From Alistipes onderdonkii (GTDB lineage: Bacteria; Bacteroidota; Bacteroidia; Bacteroidales; Rikenellaceae), in the NCBI RefSeq assembly GCF_025145285.1, contig NZ_CP102251.1:1860001-1924000 (forward strand): DNA of 64,000 nucleotides, given 5' to 3'. The stretch's first letter is position 1. Every line of letters begins with the position of its first letter. The notes below the pieces were generated by a model that saw only the letters and a list, made by a program, of their open reading frames with translations, was not told where the DNA came from and made no database searches. The translations under genes were made by a program, and so were the position numbers. Positions 44,242 through 53,161 of this stretch are shown here, one piece after another.

Positions 44242-44382
44242 GGCAGGAGTTTTACTTGAAAGTGGGAGTTGTTACCAAAAAACTATTGGGATGTGCGACC
44301 CCTGCTTTGGGGAACTGGTTTCCCGCATCCCCGGCACCGTCCCGAAGGACGGCGCCGGATATTGCGGAAAGGGAAGCTAAAC

Positions 44383-47300
44383 TTATTCGGTTACGGGGGT
44401 CAGCTTGAACTCGAAGACCGAGCTTTCGTTGTATCCGTAGTTGCCCGTTACGGCGATCTTTGCCTTGACGGTGAAGGTCTTCACAAAGGTCTGGGCCGTG
44501 TTGTCGTTCACAATGAACTTGTAGCCGTCGGTGAACCGGTAATCCAGTACCGAAGTGCCGTCTTCGCAAGCGACCGATGCGATCGACCACGTAGCGTTCA
44601 GGTTGTAGGTATTGCTGATCGAAGCCCAGTTCATGACACCGATCCACTGGTTCGTTACCACGCCGCCTTCCGTTGCCGAGAACAATTCGTTGTTTTCGAA
44701 GTCATACAGCTGGGCATAGTCGTAGAGGTTGATCTCCTTGCGTACGTTGGCCGGAACCTCGATCGAAACATTCTCAGCTACGGTCGGAACGGCGGTGATC
44801 GGTTTCTTGACCGCTACCTTGAAGTTGCGAACCTCGACCTTGCTGTCGTTTGCATCGTACAGCGTCGTGGTGATGGTGATGTCGTCTGCCGGGTAGGCGC
44901 TGTTCCAGTTCAGCGTCTTGCCGTCCGCCGCGATGGCCGGGCACTGGCCTGCCACCATGCTCTGCGGGATGTTCACGGCATACGTAACCGTTGCACCCAC
45001 ATCGGCTGGCTGTGCATAGAGGGCCAGCGTCAGGTCTACGTTATTGTACTTGAAGGTACTGTTCCGGTAGGTGAGACGTCCTGTCGAGAAATCGAGTACG
45101 CCTTCGAGCGTTACCACGCCGTTCAGCAGGCGTGCGCCTTCCTGGAGCTTGACCGTGGGCTTGGTTACCGTGAAGTTGCCGGCCACCTTGATCTTGGGCC
45201 CGTAGGGAACCTCGATCGTCTGGTTCGCATTCATCGAGAAGCCGATAGCACCCGTCGAGAAGTCCATGTTGCTCAGCGTTACACCGAAATGCGGGTTGGA
45301 AGCGGCTATACCGTTGAAGAATTGAATAGTCCGGTCTGTCCTGCCTGCATTGGGGGTCAGCGTCGAGGTGAAAGTCTCAGCGGCTGCCTTGCTAACGAAT
45401 TTCCATACATTGGAACGAGTATTACCGAAATACCTGCGTAGGTCAGCAGAGCTGTAAACGCCTTTATCCCCAGCATTCCCTGAGATCTGGTCATATGTGT
45501 AGACATTCTGTTCCGTCAGGATGGGCTTCAGCGTCTTCGAAATATCGAGCGTCTGTGCCGTCGGGCCGTTTACGGTGATCTCGGCCGTAACCTTGATCTG
45601 GTCGCCCGCCAGAATGTCGATCGTCTTGCTTACCTTGATCGTCCGGACGCCTTCGCTGTAGGAGTAACCCGAAACCTGGAACTGGATCCACTGCGAGTCG
45701 GGATCGTCGTGCGGGAGCGAGGAGCGTACTGCGGATACCTTGATACCTGCATCCAGGCCCGAGGCTTCCTCTACGACCCATTCGATCGGGTTTTCCAGAT
45801 AGCCTGCGATGTCGTTGAACTGCTCTGCGGTGAGTGCGGGAGCGCCGCCGGTAGCCGCGAAGCGGCCTTCGCTGGTCGTGTATACGACGTTCGAGAAGTC
45901 GCCGGCAGCGTTCGTATCCCACTTAGTATACTGCCAATCGAACGAAGTCGGAGCCACGGCATAGTCGCCCAGCATTTCGCGGGTGTAAGTGATAACGGCA
46001 ACGTACTGATCGAGGGTTACGATCTTGTTGTTTACAGTCATGGTCATGTCGCCCCTGTCGGTAACCGTACCGCCGATATTGCGGGTATTGGGCGTTTTAA
46101 CCGTAACAGTCTCCTTCGTCACGCGGTTGCCCGCTACGTTGTAGGATTGTGCCAAAGCCGGCGAGAAGGTGAAGTCGCTCGCGGTGATACCATTCGTGGA
46201 AACTGCAGCCGCACGCGATACGTTGGCGGCAACCTCGTCGCCGTCCTTCATGAATTTCGGCAGAATGTCCCAGTCGTACTTCTTGGCAGCGTCGGCTACC
46301 GGGATCAGCGTACCGTCGAAGTCTTCGAACACGACTACATATTCGCCCATCATCTTGAGGGGGGTCTTGTCGTTGTAGAACTTCGAATATTTTACCGTGT
46401 TGTACTCCAGGGCGCTCAGCGGCTGGTAGCCTTCGCCTTCGGGTTTGGCGACGATGAATTGGTCGGTGAGGTTTTCGCCGTCGGGTACGACTGCGTAGTA
46501 TTTCGAAATGAACTCGATACCCTGCATACCTTCGCTGGCGCTGGTCTGTACGATTTTCAGGGCGATGGCGAGCACTTTTTCCTCTTCGAGCTGCTGCTTG
46601 TAGTAGTCCGTGTTGATCAGCATGCGGAACTGGCCTTTGGCCGCGCTTACCAACTCTACCTTTTCGATGTTGGTGTACTGGGCGCGCGTATTGGACGGGT
46701 TTATCTCTTCCTCGCAGAAATCAAGCGATACCGTACCGTTGGCATAACCCGTGACGATGCCGCCGGCGAGTTTGGCGGGGGCAACCTGGAAGGTGATCCA
46801 CTTTTTGGGGTTGGTGTTCACGTCGATAGGCTCGCCGTTGTCGGGCAAGATATAATCGTTGCCCAACTGGATCATGTTCTCCGCCATCTCGTCCCATAAG
46901 CACGAGGGAACGAGTTCCAGCGACTGGATACGGTCGGCGAGTTCGCCTACCTGGCCTTCGAGTGCTCCGATACGCGCTTCGTGGGCGTCGATCTGATCCT
47001 GGAGGTTCTGTTTGAGGGCGTCGAGTTTCGATTTCAGCTCCGTGCCGATGATGCCGTCTTCGGCCAGCGCCGAGGTGATGATGCCGTTCACGCCGGCGAG
47101 GAATTCATCACAGTTCGCGTTGTAGGTGGCTTTCACCTCTGCGAGTGTCGTTTTGGCGTCGATGGCGCTCTGCAGGCGCTGCTCGAGCAGGGCCAGCGTA
47201 CCGCCGTCCTTGGTCATCTCCTCCATCCATGCGTTGAGCGTGTCGATCTCGGCTTCGGCGGCGTCTGCACGGCCTTCGATGCTGGTCTTGAACTCGCCGT

Positions 47301-48096
47301 AGGCCGTGAGGAACGCCTCGTAGGTGCTCTTCAGCAGGTAGTTGTCGAGCATAGCTACAACGTCTGCCTTGGCAGCGTCGATGTAACCCTTGATCGTCTG
47401 GCCCTCGGGGAACCCGGCGCAGAGAGCCTGCAATACCGAGATAGCCTGGGCGTTGGCCTGAAGCGACTGGTTGGTTGCCTGCGTGAAAGCATCGTATTCC
47501 GACTGGTCCACCTTGCCGGCGATCTGGGTCTTCATCGTTTCGATCTGGCCCTTGATGGCGTCGATCGCTTCGTTGCAGGCCGTGATCTTAGTGTCCAGCG
47601 CGGCGATCTCGCCAGCGAACTTGGCATCCAGTGCGGCCAGTTTCTGGTCGATGACCGTCTTGGTGTAGTAGTTGGCTGCCAGATCGTCGGCGACCTTCTT
47701 GATTTCGGCTTTGAGGTCGGTGTTGTAACCTTCGACTTTCGAACCCAGGGCGTTCAGGTCGCCGGTGAGTTTTGCGATGTCTGCTTCGTGGGTGCTCTTC
47801 AGCGCAGCGATCGACGATTCGAGCGCACTCTTCGCTGCCGTCAGATCCGAAGCCTGTTTCTCCAGGGCGGTTTTTAATTCTGCGTCAGCTGCTTTATAGG
47901 CGGTTTCAAGCGAAGCGATCGACGAGTTGATGGCGGCAATCTGCTGCTCTAAAGTAGCGAGTTTTCCCGTTTCCAACTGGTCGAGGCGATCGTTCACTTT
48001 GTCGATGTCGTCGTCGTAGTCCTTACAACCGACACCGGCTAACATTGTTCCCGTGAGGAACAGTGCAAGAAATTTTCTGAATAAGTTTTTTTTCAT
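44383..48096 (-). CDS. Large coiled-coil surface lipoprotein (PL29 N-terminal-domain type)
   Basis: 1237 residues. Lipoprotein signal with lipobox AGVGC (Cys24), followed by CKDYDDDIDKVNDRLDQLE, the opening typical of Alistipes and Parabacteroides proteins named after the N-terminal domain of PL29 lyases. Residues about 30-395 are almost uninterrupted coiled coil rich in Ala, Lys, Glu and Leu, followed by several beta-rich, Ig-like domains to the end (EFKLTPVTE). No catalytic lyase motif was seen. I infer a long surface stalk with a presented head; ligand or host role unknown. It has lower GC than its neighbours in parts, a strong terminator, and a divergent XRE regulator upstream with operator-like repeats between. 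Confidence 0.82.
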   Translation of the reverse strand: MKKNLFRKFLALFLTGTMLAGVGCKDYDDDIDKVNDRLDQLETGKLATLEQQIAAINSSIASLETAYKAADAELKTALEKQASDLTAAKSALESSIAALKSTHEADIAKLTGDLNALGSKVEGYNTDLKAEIKKVADDLAANYYTKTVIDQKLAALDAKFAGEIAALDTKITACNEAIDAIKGQIETMKTQIAGKVDQSEYDAFTQATNQSLQANAQAISVLQALCAGFPEGQTIKGYIDAAKADVVAMLDNYLLKSTYEAFLTAYGEFKTSIEGRADAAEAEIDTLNAWMEEMTKDGGTLALLEQRLQSAIDAKTTLAEVKATYNANCDEFLAGVNGIITSALAEDGIIGTELKSKLDALKQNLQDQIDAHEARIGALEGQVGELADRIQSLELVPSCLWDEMAENMIQLGNDYILPDNGEPIDVNTNPKKWITFQVAPAKLAGGIVTGYANGTVSLDFCEEEINPSNTRAQYTNIEKVELVSAAKGQFRMLINTDYYKQQLEEEKVLAIALKIVQTSASEGMQGIEFISKYYAVVPDGENLTDQFIVAKPEGEGYQPLSALEYNTVKYSKFYNDKTPLKMMGEYVVVFEDFDGTLIPVADAAKKYDWDILPKFMKDGDEVAANVSRAAAVSTNGITASDFTFSPALAQSYNVAGNRVTKETVTVKTPNTRNIGGTVTDRGDMTMTVNNKIVTLDQYVAVITYTREMLGDYAVAPTSFDWQYTKWDTNAAGDFSNVVYTTSEGRFAATGGAPALTAEQFNDIAGYLENPIEWVVEEASGLDAGIKVSAVRSSLPHDDPDSQWIQFQVSGYSYSEGVRTIKVSKTIDILAGDQIKVTAEITVNGPTAQTLDISKTLKPILTEQNVYTYDQISGNAGDKGVYSSADLRRYFGNTRSNVWKFVSKAAAETFTSTLTPNAGRTDRTIQFFNGIAASNPHFGVTLSNMDFSTGAIGFSMNANQTIEVPYGPKIKVAGNFTVTKPTVKLQEGARLLNGVVTLEGVLDFSTGRLTYRNSTFKYNNVDLTLALYAQPADVGATVTYAVNIPQSMVAGQCPAIAADGKTLNWNSAYPADDITITTTLYDANDSKVEVRNFKVAVKKPITAVPTVAENVSIEVPANVRKEINLYDYAQLYDFENNELFSATEGGVVTNQWIGVMNWASISNTYNLNATWSIASVACEDGTSVLDYRFTDGYKFIVNDNTAQTFVKTFTVKAKIAVTGNYGYNESSVFEFKLTPVTE

Positions 48097-48133
48097 AGTA
48101 ATGAAGAATTGAAATGGAATTGTTTTTTAGTGT

Positions 48134-48278
48134 TGACGCATTTAGTTTTATCAATAGAGTGACGCTTGCTATTTCTCATTCGCGGAGTCTGCCTTTTTTG
48201 TAGTATTTCATAGACTTTTCAGACCATCAAACACGTTATTTGTATTAAGTGACGCATTCTTTATAATTAGTTGACGCA
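48134..48278. repeat. Four direct repeats of TGACGC upstream of the lipoprotein gene
   Basis: Copies at 48134-48140, 48160-48166, 48250-48256 and 48272-48278 (TGACGCA, TGACGCT, TGACGCA, TGACGCA; three continue with TT or TC), all in the same orientation, in two pairs spaced 26 and 22 bp start to start. The setting is AT-rich, so they stand out. Possible binding sites for a regulator of the lipoprotein gene. Confidence 0.65.
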
Positions 48279-48311
48279 TTAAATTTTCCAGTTATGACAC
48301 CATAGTTGCTG

Positions 48312-48327
48312 GTATCATATATGATAC
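48312..48327. promoter_or_regulatory. Perfect 16-bp palindrome, candidate operator
   Basis: GTATCATATATGATAC is a perfect inverted repeat in the gap between the lipoprotein gene and the divergent XRE gene, the size and symmetry expected for a small HTH dimer site. Confidence 0.65.
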
Positions 48328-48332
48328 GCATG

Positions 48333-48360
48333 GTGCAAATATATATATAAAAATTTGCAC
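48333..48360. promoter_or_regulatory. Second inverted repeat, GTGCAAAT / ATTTGCAC
   Basis: Perfect 8-bp arms at 48333-48340 and 48353-48360 around a 12-bp TA-rich centre, just upstream of the XRE start codon at 48388. It could be an autoregulatory operator or an mRNA hairpin in the leader. Confidence 0.6.
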
Positions 48361-48387
48361 AACAAAATTTTTATCCAAATTTTTGAA

Positions 48388-48606
48388 ATGGGAGTTGTTT
48401 ACGAGGAGGAGATATCCTATATCTCTTCCAGGATCAGAGAGTTGAGGAAGGAGCGACGTCTGACGGTACAGGAACTTGCATACCGTTGCGACATGGAAAG
48501 ATCCAATTTGAGCCGTATCGAAGCGGGACGTACGAACCTTACGGTCAAAACGATGTGTATCATTTGTAATGCGCTGAGTGTGAGCCTGCGCGATGTAATT
48601 CGCTAA
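48388..48606 (+). CDS. XRE-family helix-turn-helix transcriptional regulator
   Basis: 72 residues, essentially one HTH_3 (Cro/C1) domain: ISSRIRELRKERRLTVQEL, recognition region YRCDMERSNLSRIEAGRTN and LTVKTMCIICNALSVSLRDV. Start at the ATG at 48388. It is divergent from the 1237-residue lipoprotein gene, with about 290 bp between that carries palindromes and direct repeats, so I infer it controls that gene, itself, or both. An inverted repeat GGGATATA / TATATCCC (48609-48634) follows the stop and may end its transcript. Confidence 0.9.
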   Translation: MGVVYEEEISYISSRIRELRKERRLTVQELAYRCDMERSNLSRIEAGRTNLTVKTMCIICNALSVSLRDVIR

Positions 48607-48608
48607 AA

Positions 48609-48634
48609 GGGATATACCTATATTTATATATCCC
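48609..48634. repeat. Inverted repeat after the XRE gene
   Basis: Arms GGGATATA and TATATCCC separated by 10 bp, starting 2 bp after the stop codon. Without a directly following T run it is a weak terminator candidate; a T7 run occurs about 20 bp further on. Confidence 0.45.
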
Positions 48635-48723
48635 GGCCTTATCGTCCGAAGGGTTCTTTTTTTGGGCATTTTCGGTAATTTATCGTATATTTACGACCGA
48701 AACAAAATAAGGTACAGCTATTT

Positions 48724-49236
48724 GTGAACACTATCGATTTGATCGTCTGCCTCATGCTGGTGTTAGCCGTCTGGAACGGTTGGCGCCAAGGATTTGTCAT
48801 GCAGGTATGTTCGTTGGCCGGAATCATCGCAGGCATCTGGGTTGCTTCACGTTATGGTGCCGAAGTCGGCGCCTGGCTCAAGCTTGACGAGACGATTTCA
48901 GCTGCCGGAGGTTTCGTCGTGGTGCTCCTGGCGGTCGTCCTGCTGGTGGCCATCGCCGGACGGCTGGTACGCAAATTGTGCCACTTTGCCGGGTTCGGGA
49001 TAGCCGATATCGTACTGGGCATCGCCGTATCCGTTTTGAAATACATGCTGCTGCTGAGCGTCCTGTTTTCGGCGTTCGACACGCTGAACGAGGACTACAC
49101 CCTGATCGGGGCCCGTACGATCGAGAAATCAAAAAGTTACAAACCCGTCATGCGCCTCTCCGAGCGTATTTTCCCGTTCCTGGAATGGGTCGGCGAACAG
49201 GTGCCGCAACAAGCACGGGAGCAGGACGAAGAATAG
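48724..49236 (+). CDS. cvpA: CvpA family membrane protein
   Basis: 170 residues with four hydrophobic helices in the first 130; the opening MNTIDLIVCLMLVLAVWNGW and RQGFVMQVCSLAGIIAGIW match the CvpA family (colicin V production and related envelope stress functions in enterobacteria; molecular function unknown). The start codon is GTG at 48724. It is the first gene of a forward operon: rsgA starts 3 bp after the stop, then trmH and an aminotransferase follow with overlaps. Confidence 0.88.
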   Translation: MNTIDLIVCLMLVLAVWNGWRQGFVMQVCSLAGIIAGIWVASRYGAEVGAWLKLDETISAAGGFVVVLLAVVLLVAIAGRLVRKLCHFAGFGIADIVLGIAVSVLKYMLLLSVLFSAFDTLNEDYTLIGARTIEKSKSYKPVMRLSERIFPFLEWVGEQVPQQAREQDEE

Positions 49237-49239
49237 CCG

Positions 49240-50160
49240 ATGGGAAAACGGTTCACAGGCGTGGTGATACGCGCCACAGGGAGTTGGTACGAGGTGCTGC
49301 ACGACGGGGAGGCCGTCCGCTGCCGCATCCGCGGGCGCCTGCGTCTGAAAGGCATCCGGTCGACCAACCCGGTGGTGGTGGGCGACCAGGTCACCTGCGA
49401 GTCCGACGACGGGGGCGACTACGTCATCTGCGACATCTGTCCCCGCCGCAACTATGTGATCCGTCGGGCTTCGAACCTTTCGAAGGAGTCCCATATCATC
49501 GCCGCAAACATCGACCAGGCATTGCTGCTGGCGACATTGCGGGCCCCGGAAACGGCCACGGAGTTCGTAGACCGCTTCCTGGTGACCTGCGAGGCCTACA
49601 AGGTGCCCGTAACGATCGCACTTTCGAAAGCCGACCTGCAGGATCCGTCAGCCATGGCGGAATTCCGCGCCGTATACGAAGGTGCCGGATACCGCGTGCT
49701 GGAGGTTTCGGCCACGGAAGGTGTCGGCGTCGAAGCGGTCTGCGAACTGCTCGAAGGCCGCGTGACGCTGTTGTCGGGGAACTCGGGCGTTGGAAAATCG
49801 ACGCTCATACATGCCATCGACCCGTCGCTCGACATCCGTACAGGGGAGATCTCCGACAGCCACCATAAAGGGCGTCATACCACGACCTTCTCGACGATGT
49901 ACCCGCTGGCCGGGGGCGGGGCGGTGATCGACACGCCCGGCATCAAGGGGTTCGGGCTGATCGACATCGACGATGCCGAGCTGTGGCACTATTTTCCGGA
50001 GATGATGCGCGTCGCCCCTGAGTGCCGCTTCTACAACTGCACCCACACTCACGAGCCGGGGTGCGCCGTGGTCGAAGCGGTCAGGGAGGGGAAAATCGCC
50101 TATGCCCGCTACGAGAGTTACCTGAAAATCCTCGATGAAGATGAAAAATACCGCAAATAG
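49240..50160 (+). CDS. rsgA: Small ribosomal subunit biogenesis GTPase RsgA
   Basis: 306-residue circularly permuted GTPase that checks late 30S assembly. Order: OB domain (1 to about 70), then permuted G motifs (the G4 residues come before G1), NIDQALLLATL, ALSKADL (G4), P-loop LSGNSGVGKSTL, TTFSTMY (switch I), DTPGIKGFGL (switch II), and the zinc-binding C-terminal CRFYNCTHTHEPGCAV. Length is normal. Its 3' end overlaps the next gene by 26 bp. Confidence 0.96.
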   Translation: MGKRFTGVVIRATGSWYEVLHDGEAVRCRIRGRLRLKGIRSTNPVVVGDQVTCESDDGGDYVICDICPRRNYVIRRASNLSKESHIIAANIDQALLLATLRAPETATEFVDRFLVTCEAYKVPVTIALSKADLQDPSAMAEFRAVYEGAGYRVLEVSATEGVGVEAVCELLEGRVTLLSGNSGVGKSTLIHAIDPSLDIRTGEISDSHHKGRHTTTFSTMYPLAGGGAVIDTPGIKGFGLIDIDDAELWHYFPEMMRVAPECRFYNCTHTHEPGCAVVEAVREGKIAYARYESYLKILDEDEKYRK

Positions 50161-50830
50161 GGACACCGCCTGGTATGGCGCGCGTACGGCCTGCCTTGCG
50201 GAATTCATGACCCCCGAACGCAATGAGGTACTTCGCCGCACGGTCGCCATGCGTACACGTTACATGACCGTTATGGCCGAAAACATGTACCACGGGCAGA
50301 ATGCAGCGGCGCTGATCCGCCATTGCGAAGCCTTCGGCATACAGGAGATGCACACCGTCGAGACACTCTGCAGATTCGACCCCAATCCCGATATCGCCCG
50401 CGGCACCGACCAATGGGTCGACGTGCAGCGCCATCGCTCTACCGCCGAGGCGCTCGCCGCACTGCGCCGGGACGGGTACCGCATCGTGGCGACAACACCC
50501 CACCGCGAGGATGTGACGCCCGAGACTTTCGACGTCACGCGCGGGCCGTTCGCACTGGTCTTCGGCACCGAGCACGCCGGAATATCCGACGAAGTCATCG
50601 CAGGGGCGGACGAATTCCTGCGCATCCCGATGTGCGGCATGGTCGAAAGCCTGAACGTTTCGGCATCGGCCGCAATCCTGATCTACATGCTCTCGGAGCG
50701 GGTACGGCTCACGGTCGGCGACTGGCGCATGGACGAGGCGCGGCAGGCCGAAGTGCTCTACCGCTGGATGATGTCCAGCGTGAAGGATGCCGGGGGAATC
50801 CTCGCCCGAAAATTCGGAAACCGACCATGA
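50135..50830 (+). CDS. trmH: SpoU/TrmH-family RNA 2'-O-methyltransferase
   Basis: 231 residues; SPOUT-fold methyltransferase using SAM. Visible motifs: the N-terminal N/R region GARTACLAEFMTPERN, catalytic FGTEHAGISDEV (with the motif 2 Glu), and the knot region MVESLNVSASAAILIYMLSER. The TrmH subgroup makes Gm18 in tRNA, and the length and tail fit it, although other SpoU rRNA enzymes are possible. It overlaps rsgA by 26 bp in another frame and shares ATGA with the aminotransferase gene, so the operon is tightly coupled. Confidence 0.9.
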   Translation: MKMKNTANRDTAWYGARTACLAEFMTPERNEVLRRTVAMRTRYMTVMAENMYHGQNAAALIRHCEAFGIQEMHTVETLCRFDPNPDIARGTDQWVDVQRHRSTAEALAALRRDGYRIVATTPHREDVTPETFDVTRGPFALVFGTEHAGISDEVIAGADEFLRIPMCGMVESLNVSASAAILIYMLSERVRLTVGDWRMDEARQAEVLYRWMMSSVKDAGGILARKFGNRP

Positions 50831-52029
50831 ATACCATCCTCAGAAAACAATTCCTGGCCCATGTCGGCCAGACCTCGCCGTCCCCGATGCTGGTCGAGGT
50901 GGCGCGCGCCGAAGGGTCGTTCTTCTATACGCCCGAAGGAAAACGCTATTACGACCTGGTCGCCGGAGTATCGGTGAGCAACGTCGGGCACTGCAATCCT
51001 GCCGTCGTGAAGGCCGTACAGGAACAGGCCGCGCGTTACATGCACGTCATGGTCTACGGCGAACTGGTCGAAACGCCACAGGTGGAGTATGCCGCAAAGG
51101 TGGCGTCGCTGCTTCCGGGCGGGTTGTCGAGTCTCTATTTCGTCAATTCGGGCGCCGAAGCGGTCGAAGGGGCGCTCAAGCTGGCCAAACGCTATACCGG
51201 ACGCACGGAGCTGGTCTCCATGCGTCGTGCCTACCACGGGTCGACCCACGGGTCGATGAGCATGATGGGGGCCCCTGAAGGCGAGGAGTGGAAAGGAGCT
51301 TTCCGGCCCCTGCTGCCCGACGTGCAGGCAATCGAATTCAACGATTTCGGGGAGTTGGAGCGCATCACGCGCCGCACGGCATGCGTCCTTGCAGAACCCG
51401 TGCAGGGCGAAGCGGGCGTCCGCCCGCCTGTCCCGGGCTATCTGGAGGCGCTGCGGCGCCGTTGCGACGAAGTCGGGGCGCTGCTCGTATTCGATGAGAT
51501 ACAGACCGGCATGGGGCGCACGGGAGCGCTGTTCGCCATGCTCAAATACGGCGTTGCACCCGACATCGTGTGTCTGGCCAAGGCATTCGGGGGCGGCATG
51601 CCGCTGGGTGCGTTCGCGGCGCGGCCCAAGATCATGCAGACCCTGCAGGAGAATCCCGTGCTGGGGCACATAACCACCTTCGGCGGACATCCGGTATGCT
51701 GTGCAGCCGGGCTCGCCGCGCTGAATTACCTGCTCGACAACAAGGTCGTCGAAGGGGTCGAGGCGAAGGGCGCACTCTACGCTCAACTGCTGGGCAACCA
51801 TCCCGCGGTGCGGGAAATCCGCCGCAGCGGACTGTTGCTGGCGGTCGAGTTGGGCGAGCCGCAGAAACTCTACCGCATCATGGAACTGTTCAAGCAGGCG
51901 GGGATCCTGAGCGACTGGTTCCTGTTCTGCGACACGGCGTTCCGCATCTCCCCGCCACTGACGATTTCGGAGGAGGAGATTCGCCAAAGCGCGGCGCTGA
52001 TCCTCAAATGCCTCGACGAATTGGGATAG
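50827..52029 (+). CDS. Class III PLP-dependent aminotransferase (acetylornithine aminotransferase-like)
   Basis: 400 residues, cytoplasmic, with the fold type I class III pattern: YFVNSGAEAVEGALKLAKR, LLVFDEIQTGMGRTGALFAM (Asp and Gln that hold PLP), the Schiff-base Lys in DIVCLAKAFGGGMPLGA, and the later TTFGGHPVCCAAGLA. Candidate activities are N-acetylornithine, 4-aminobutyrate or ornithine aminotransferase; the neighbours give no pathway clue, as rsgA and trmH are unrelated. Last gene of the operon, followed by a terminator. Confidence 0.9.
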   Translation: MNTILRKQFLAHVGQTSPSPMLVEVARAEGSFFYTPEGKRYYDLVAGVSVSNVGHCNPAVVKAVQEQAARYMHVMVYGELVETPQVEYAAKVASLLPGGLSSLYFVNSGAEAVEGALKLAKRYTGRTELVSMRRAYHGSTHGSMSMMGAPEGEEWKGAFRPLLPDVQAIEFNDFGELERITRRTACVLAEPVQGEAGVRPPVPGYLEALRRRCDEVGALLVFDEIQTGMGRTGALFAMLKYGVAPDIVCLAKAFGGGMPLGAFAARPKIMQTLQENPVLGHITTFGGHPVCCAAGLAALNYLLDNKVVEGVEAKGALYAQLLGNHPAVREIRRSGLLLAVELGEPQKLYRIMELFKQAGILSDWFLFCDTAFRISPPLTISEEEIRQSAALILKCLDELG

Positions 52030-52045
52030 GCCGGGCGCGCAAACG

Positions 52046-52076
52046 AAAAAGAGGGTCGGAAACCCTCTTTTTTTCG
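52046..52076 (+). terminator. Terminator of the cvpA-rsgA-trmH-aminotransferase operon
   Basis: Stem AAAGAGGGT / AACCCTCTTT (partial overlap) with a 4-nt loop and a T7 run, about 20 bp after the stop. Confidence 0.88.
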
Positions 52077-52220
52077 TGTTACGCCGGAATCTCCCGGCCG
52101 CGATCACCCGCTGTCAGCACTTATGCGGCAACTATTTTCCGACGGCGGCGCATGCCGGCTGTAATTTTCCGCAGCGCCGTGCCTGCCCCGGCTGCCGGAG
52201 TCTGCCGAGGCAGCGGCCTC

Positions 52221-53066
52221 TTATCCTTCGGCCAATGACTTGAGCAGGGCGATCTCCTCCGGCCAGCGCTGCTCGTCGGGGGTTTCGAGGATCAGCGGGA
52301 TGCCGTCGAAACGCGCGTCCTGCATGATGTAGCGGAAACACTCCATGCCGATCATCCCCTCGCCCAGCGGCGTGTGGCGGTCGACATGGCTGCCGAGAAT
52401 CTTCATGGCGTCGTTCAGGTGCATCCCCTTCAGGTACCCGAATCCGACCACGCGTTCCAGCTCCGCAAAGGTTTTGTCGCAGGCCTCCGCCGTCCGCAGG
52501 TCGTATCCGGCGGCAAAGGCATGGCAGGTGTCGATGCAGACCCCCACGCGCGATTTGTCTTCGACCCGCTCGATCAGGTAGGCCAGATGTTCGAAGGCGA
52601 ACCCGAGGTTCGAACCCTGTCCGGCCGTGTTTTCGATCACGGCCGTCACGCCGCGGGTCTTGTCCAGTGCGATGTTGATCGACTCGGCGATCAGGTCGAG
52701 CGACCGTTCGGGCGAAATCTTTTGCAGGTGGCTGCCGGGGTGGAAGTTCAGCCGGTCGAGCCCCAGCGCTTCGCAGCGCTGCATCTCGTCGAGGAAGGCT
52801 GCGCGCGACTTCTCCAGAGCCTCCCGTTCGGGATGCCCGAGGTTGATCAGGTACGAGTCGTGGGGCAGTATCTGCGCGGGTGTATACCCGTACTTGTCGC
52901 AGGCTTTGCGGAAGGCGTCGATCTGCGCTGCGGTAAGCGGCGCGGCCACCCACTGGCGCTGGTTCTTCGTGAAAAGGGCGAAGCCCGTGGCCCCGATCCC
53001 GTGTGCATTGGCGGGCGCGTTTTCCACACCTCCCGCAGCACTTACGTGTGCTCCGATATATTTCAT
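52221..53066 (-). CDS. nfo: Endonuclease IV (AP endonuclease)
   Basis: 281 residues. Zinc-dependent TIM-barrel enzyme that cuts DNA at abasic sites in base excision repair. Visible landmarks: YIGAHVSAAGGVENAPANA, HDSYLINLGHPE, NFHPGSHLQ, VIENTAGQGSNLGF (Glu ligand), GVCIDTCHAFAAGYDL (Asp/His), MHLNDA, HVDRHTPLGEGMIG and ILETPD. Length and metal residues are normal. Monocistronic, converging with the operon before it. Confidence 0.96.
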   Translation of the reverse strand: MKYIGAHVSAAGGVENAPANAHGIGATGFALFTKNQRQWVAAPLTAAQIDAFRKACDKYGYTPAQILPHDSYLINLGHPEREALEKSRAAFLDEMQRCEALGLDRLNFHPGSHLQKISPERSLDLIAESINIALDKTRGVTAVIENTAGQGSNLGFAFEHLAYLIERVEDKSRVGVCIDTCHAFAAGYDLRTAEACDKTFAELERVVGFGYLKGMHLNDAMKILGSHVDRHTPLGEGMIGMECFRYIMQDARFDGIPLILETPDEQRWPEEIALLKSLAEG

Positions 53067-53121
53067 ATGATTGTCTCTGTATTAACTTAAGACAAAGTTA
53101 AGGATTTTGTAAATAATTTCA

Positions 53122-53129
53122 TAAATTTG
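53122..53129 (+). promoter_or_regulatory. -7 box of the DUF3078 gene
   Basis: TAAATTTG matches TAnnTTTG, 33 bp upstream of the start codon. No clean TTG at the -33 distance. Confidence 0.5.
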
Positions 53130-53161
53130 CATGTTGAATTTGTAATTATAATCGCTTCACT

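Noticed and set aside
44242..44382. Small gene between the large lipoprotein stop and its terminator.
   Set aside because: No frame with start, stop and plausible composition; it looks like a 3' untranslated region.
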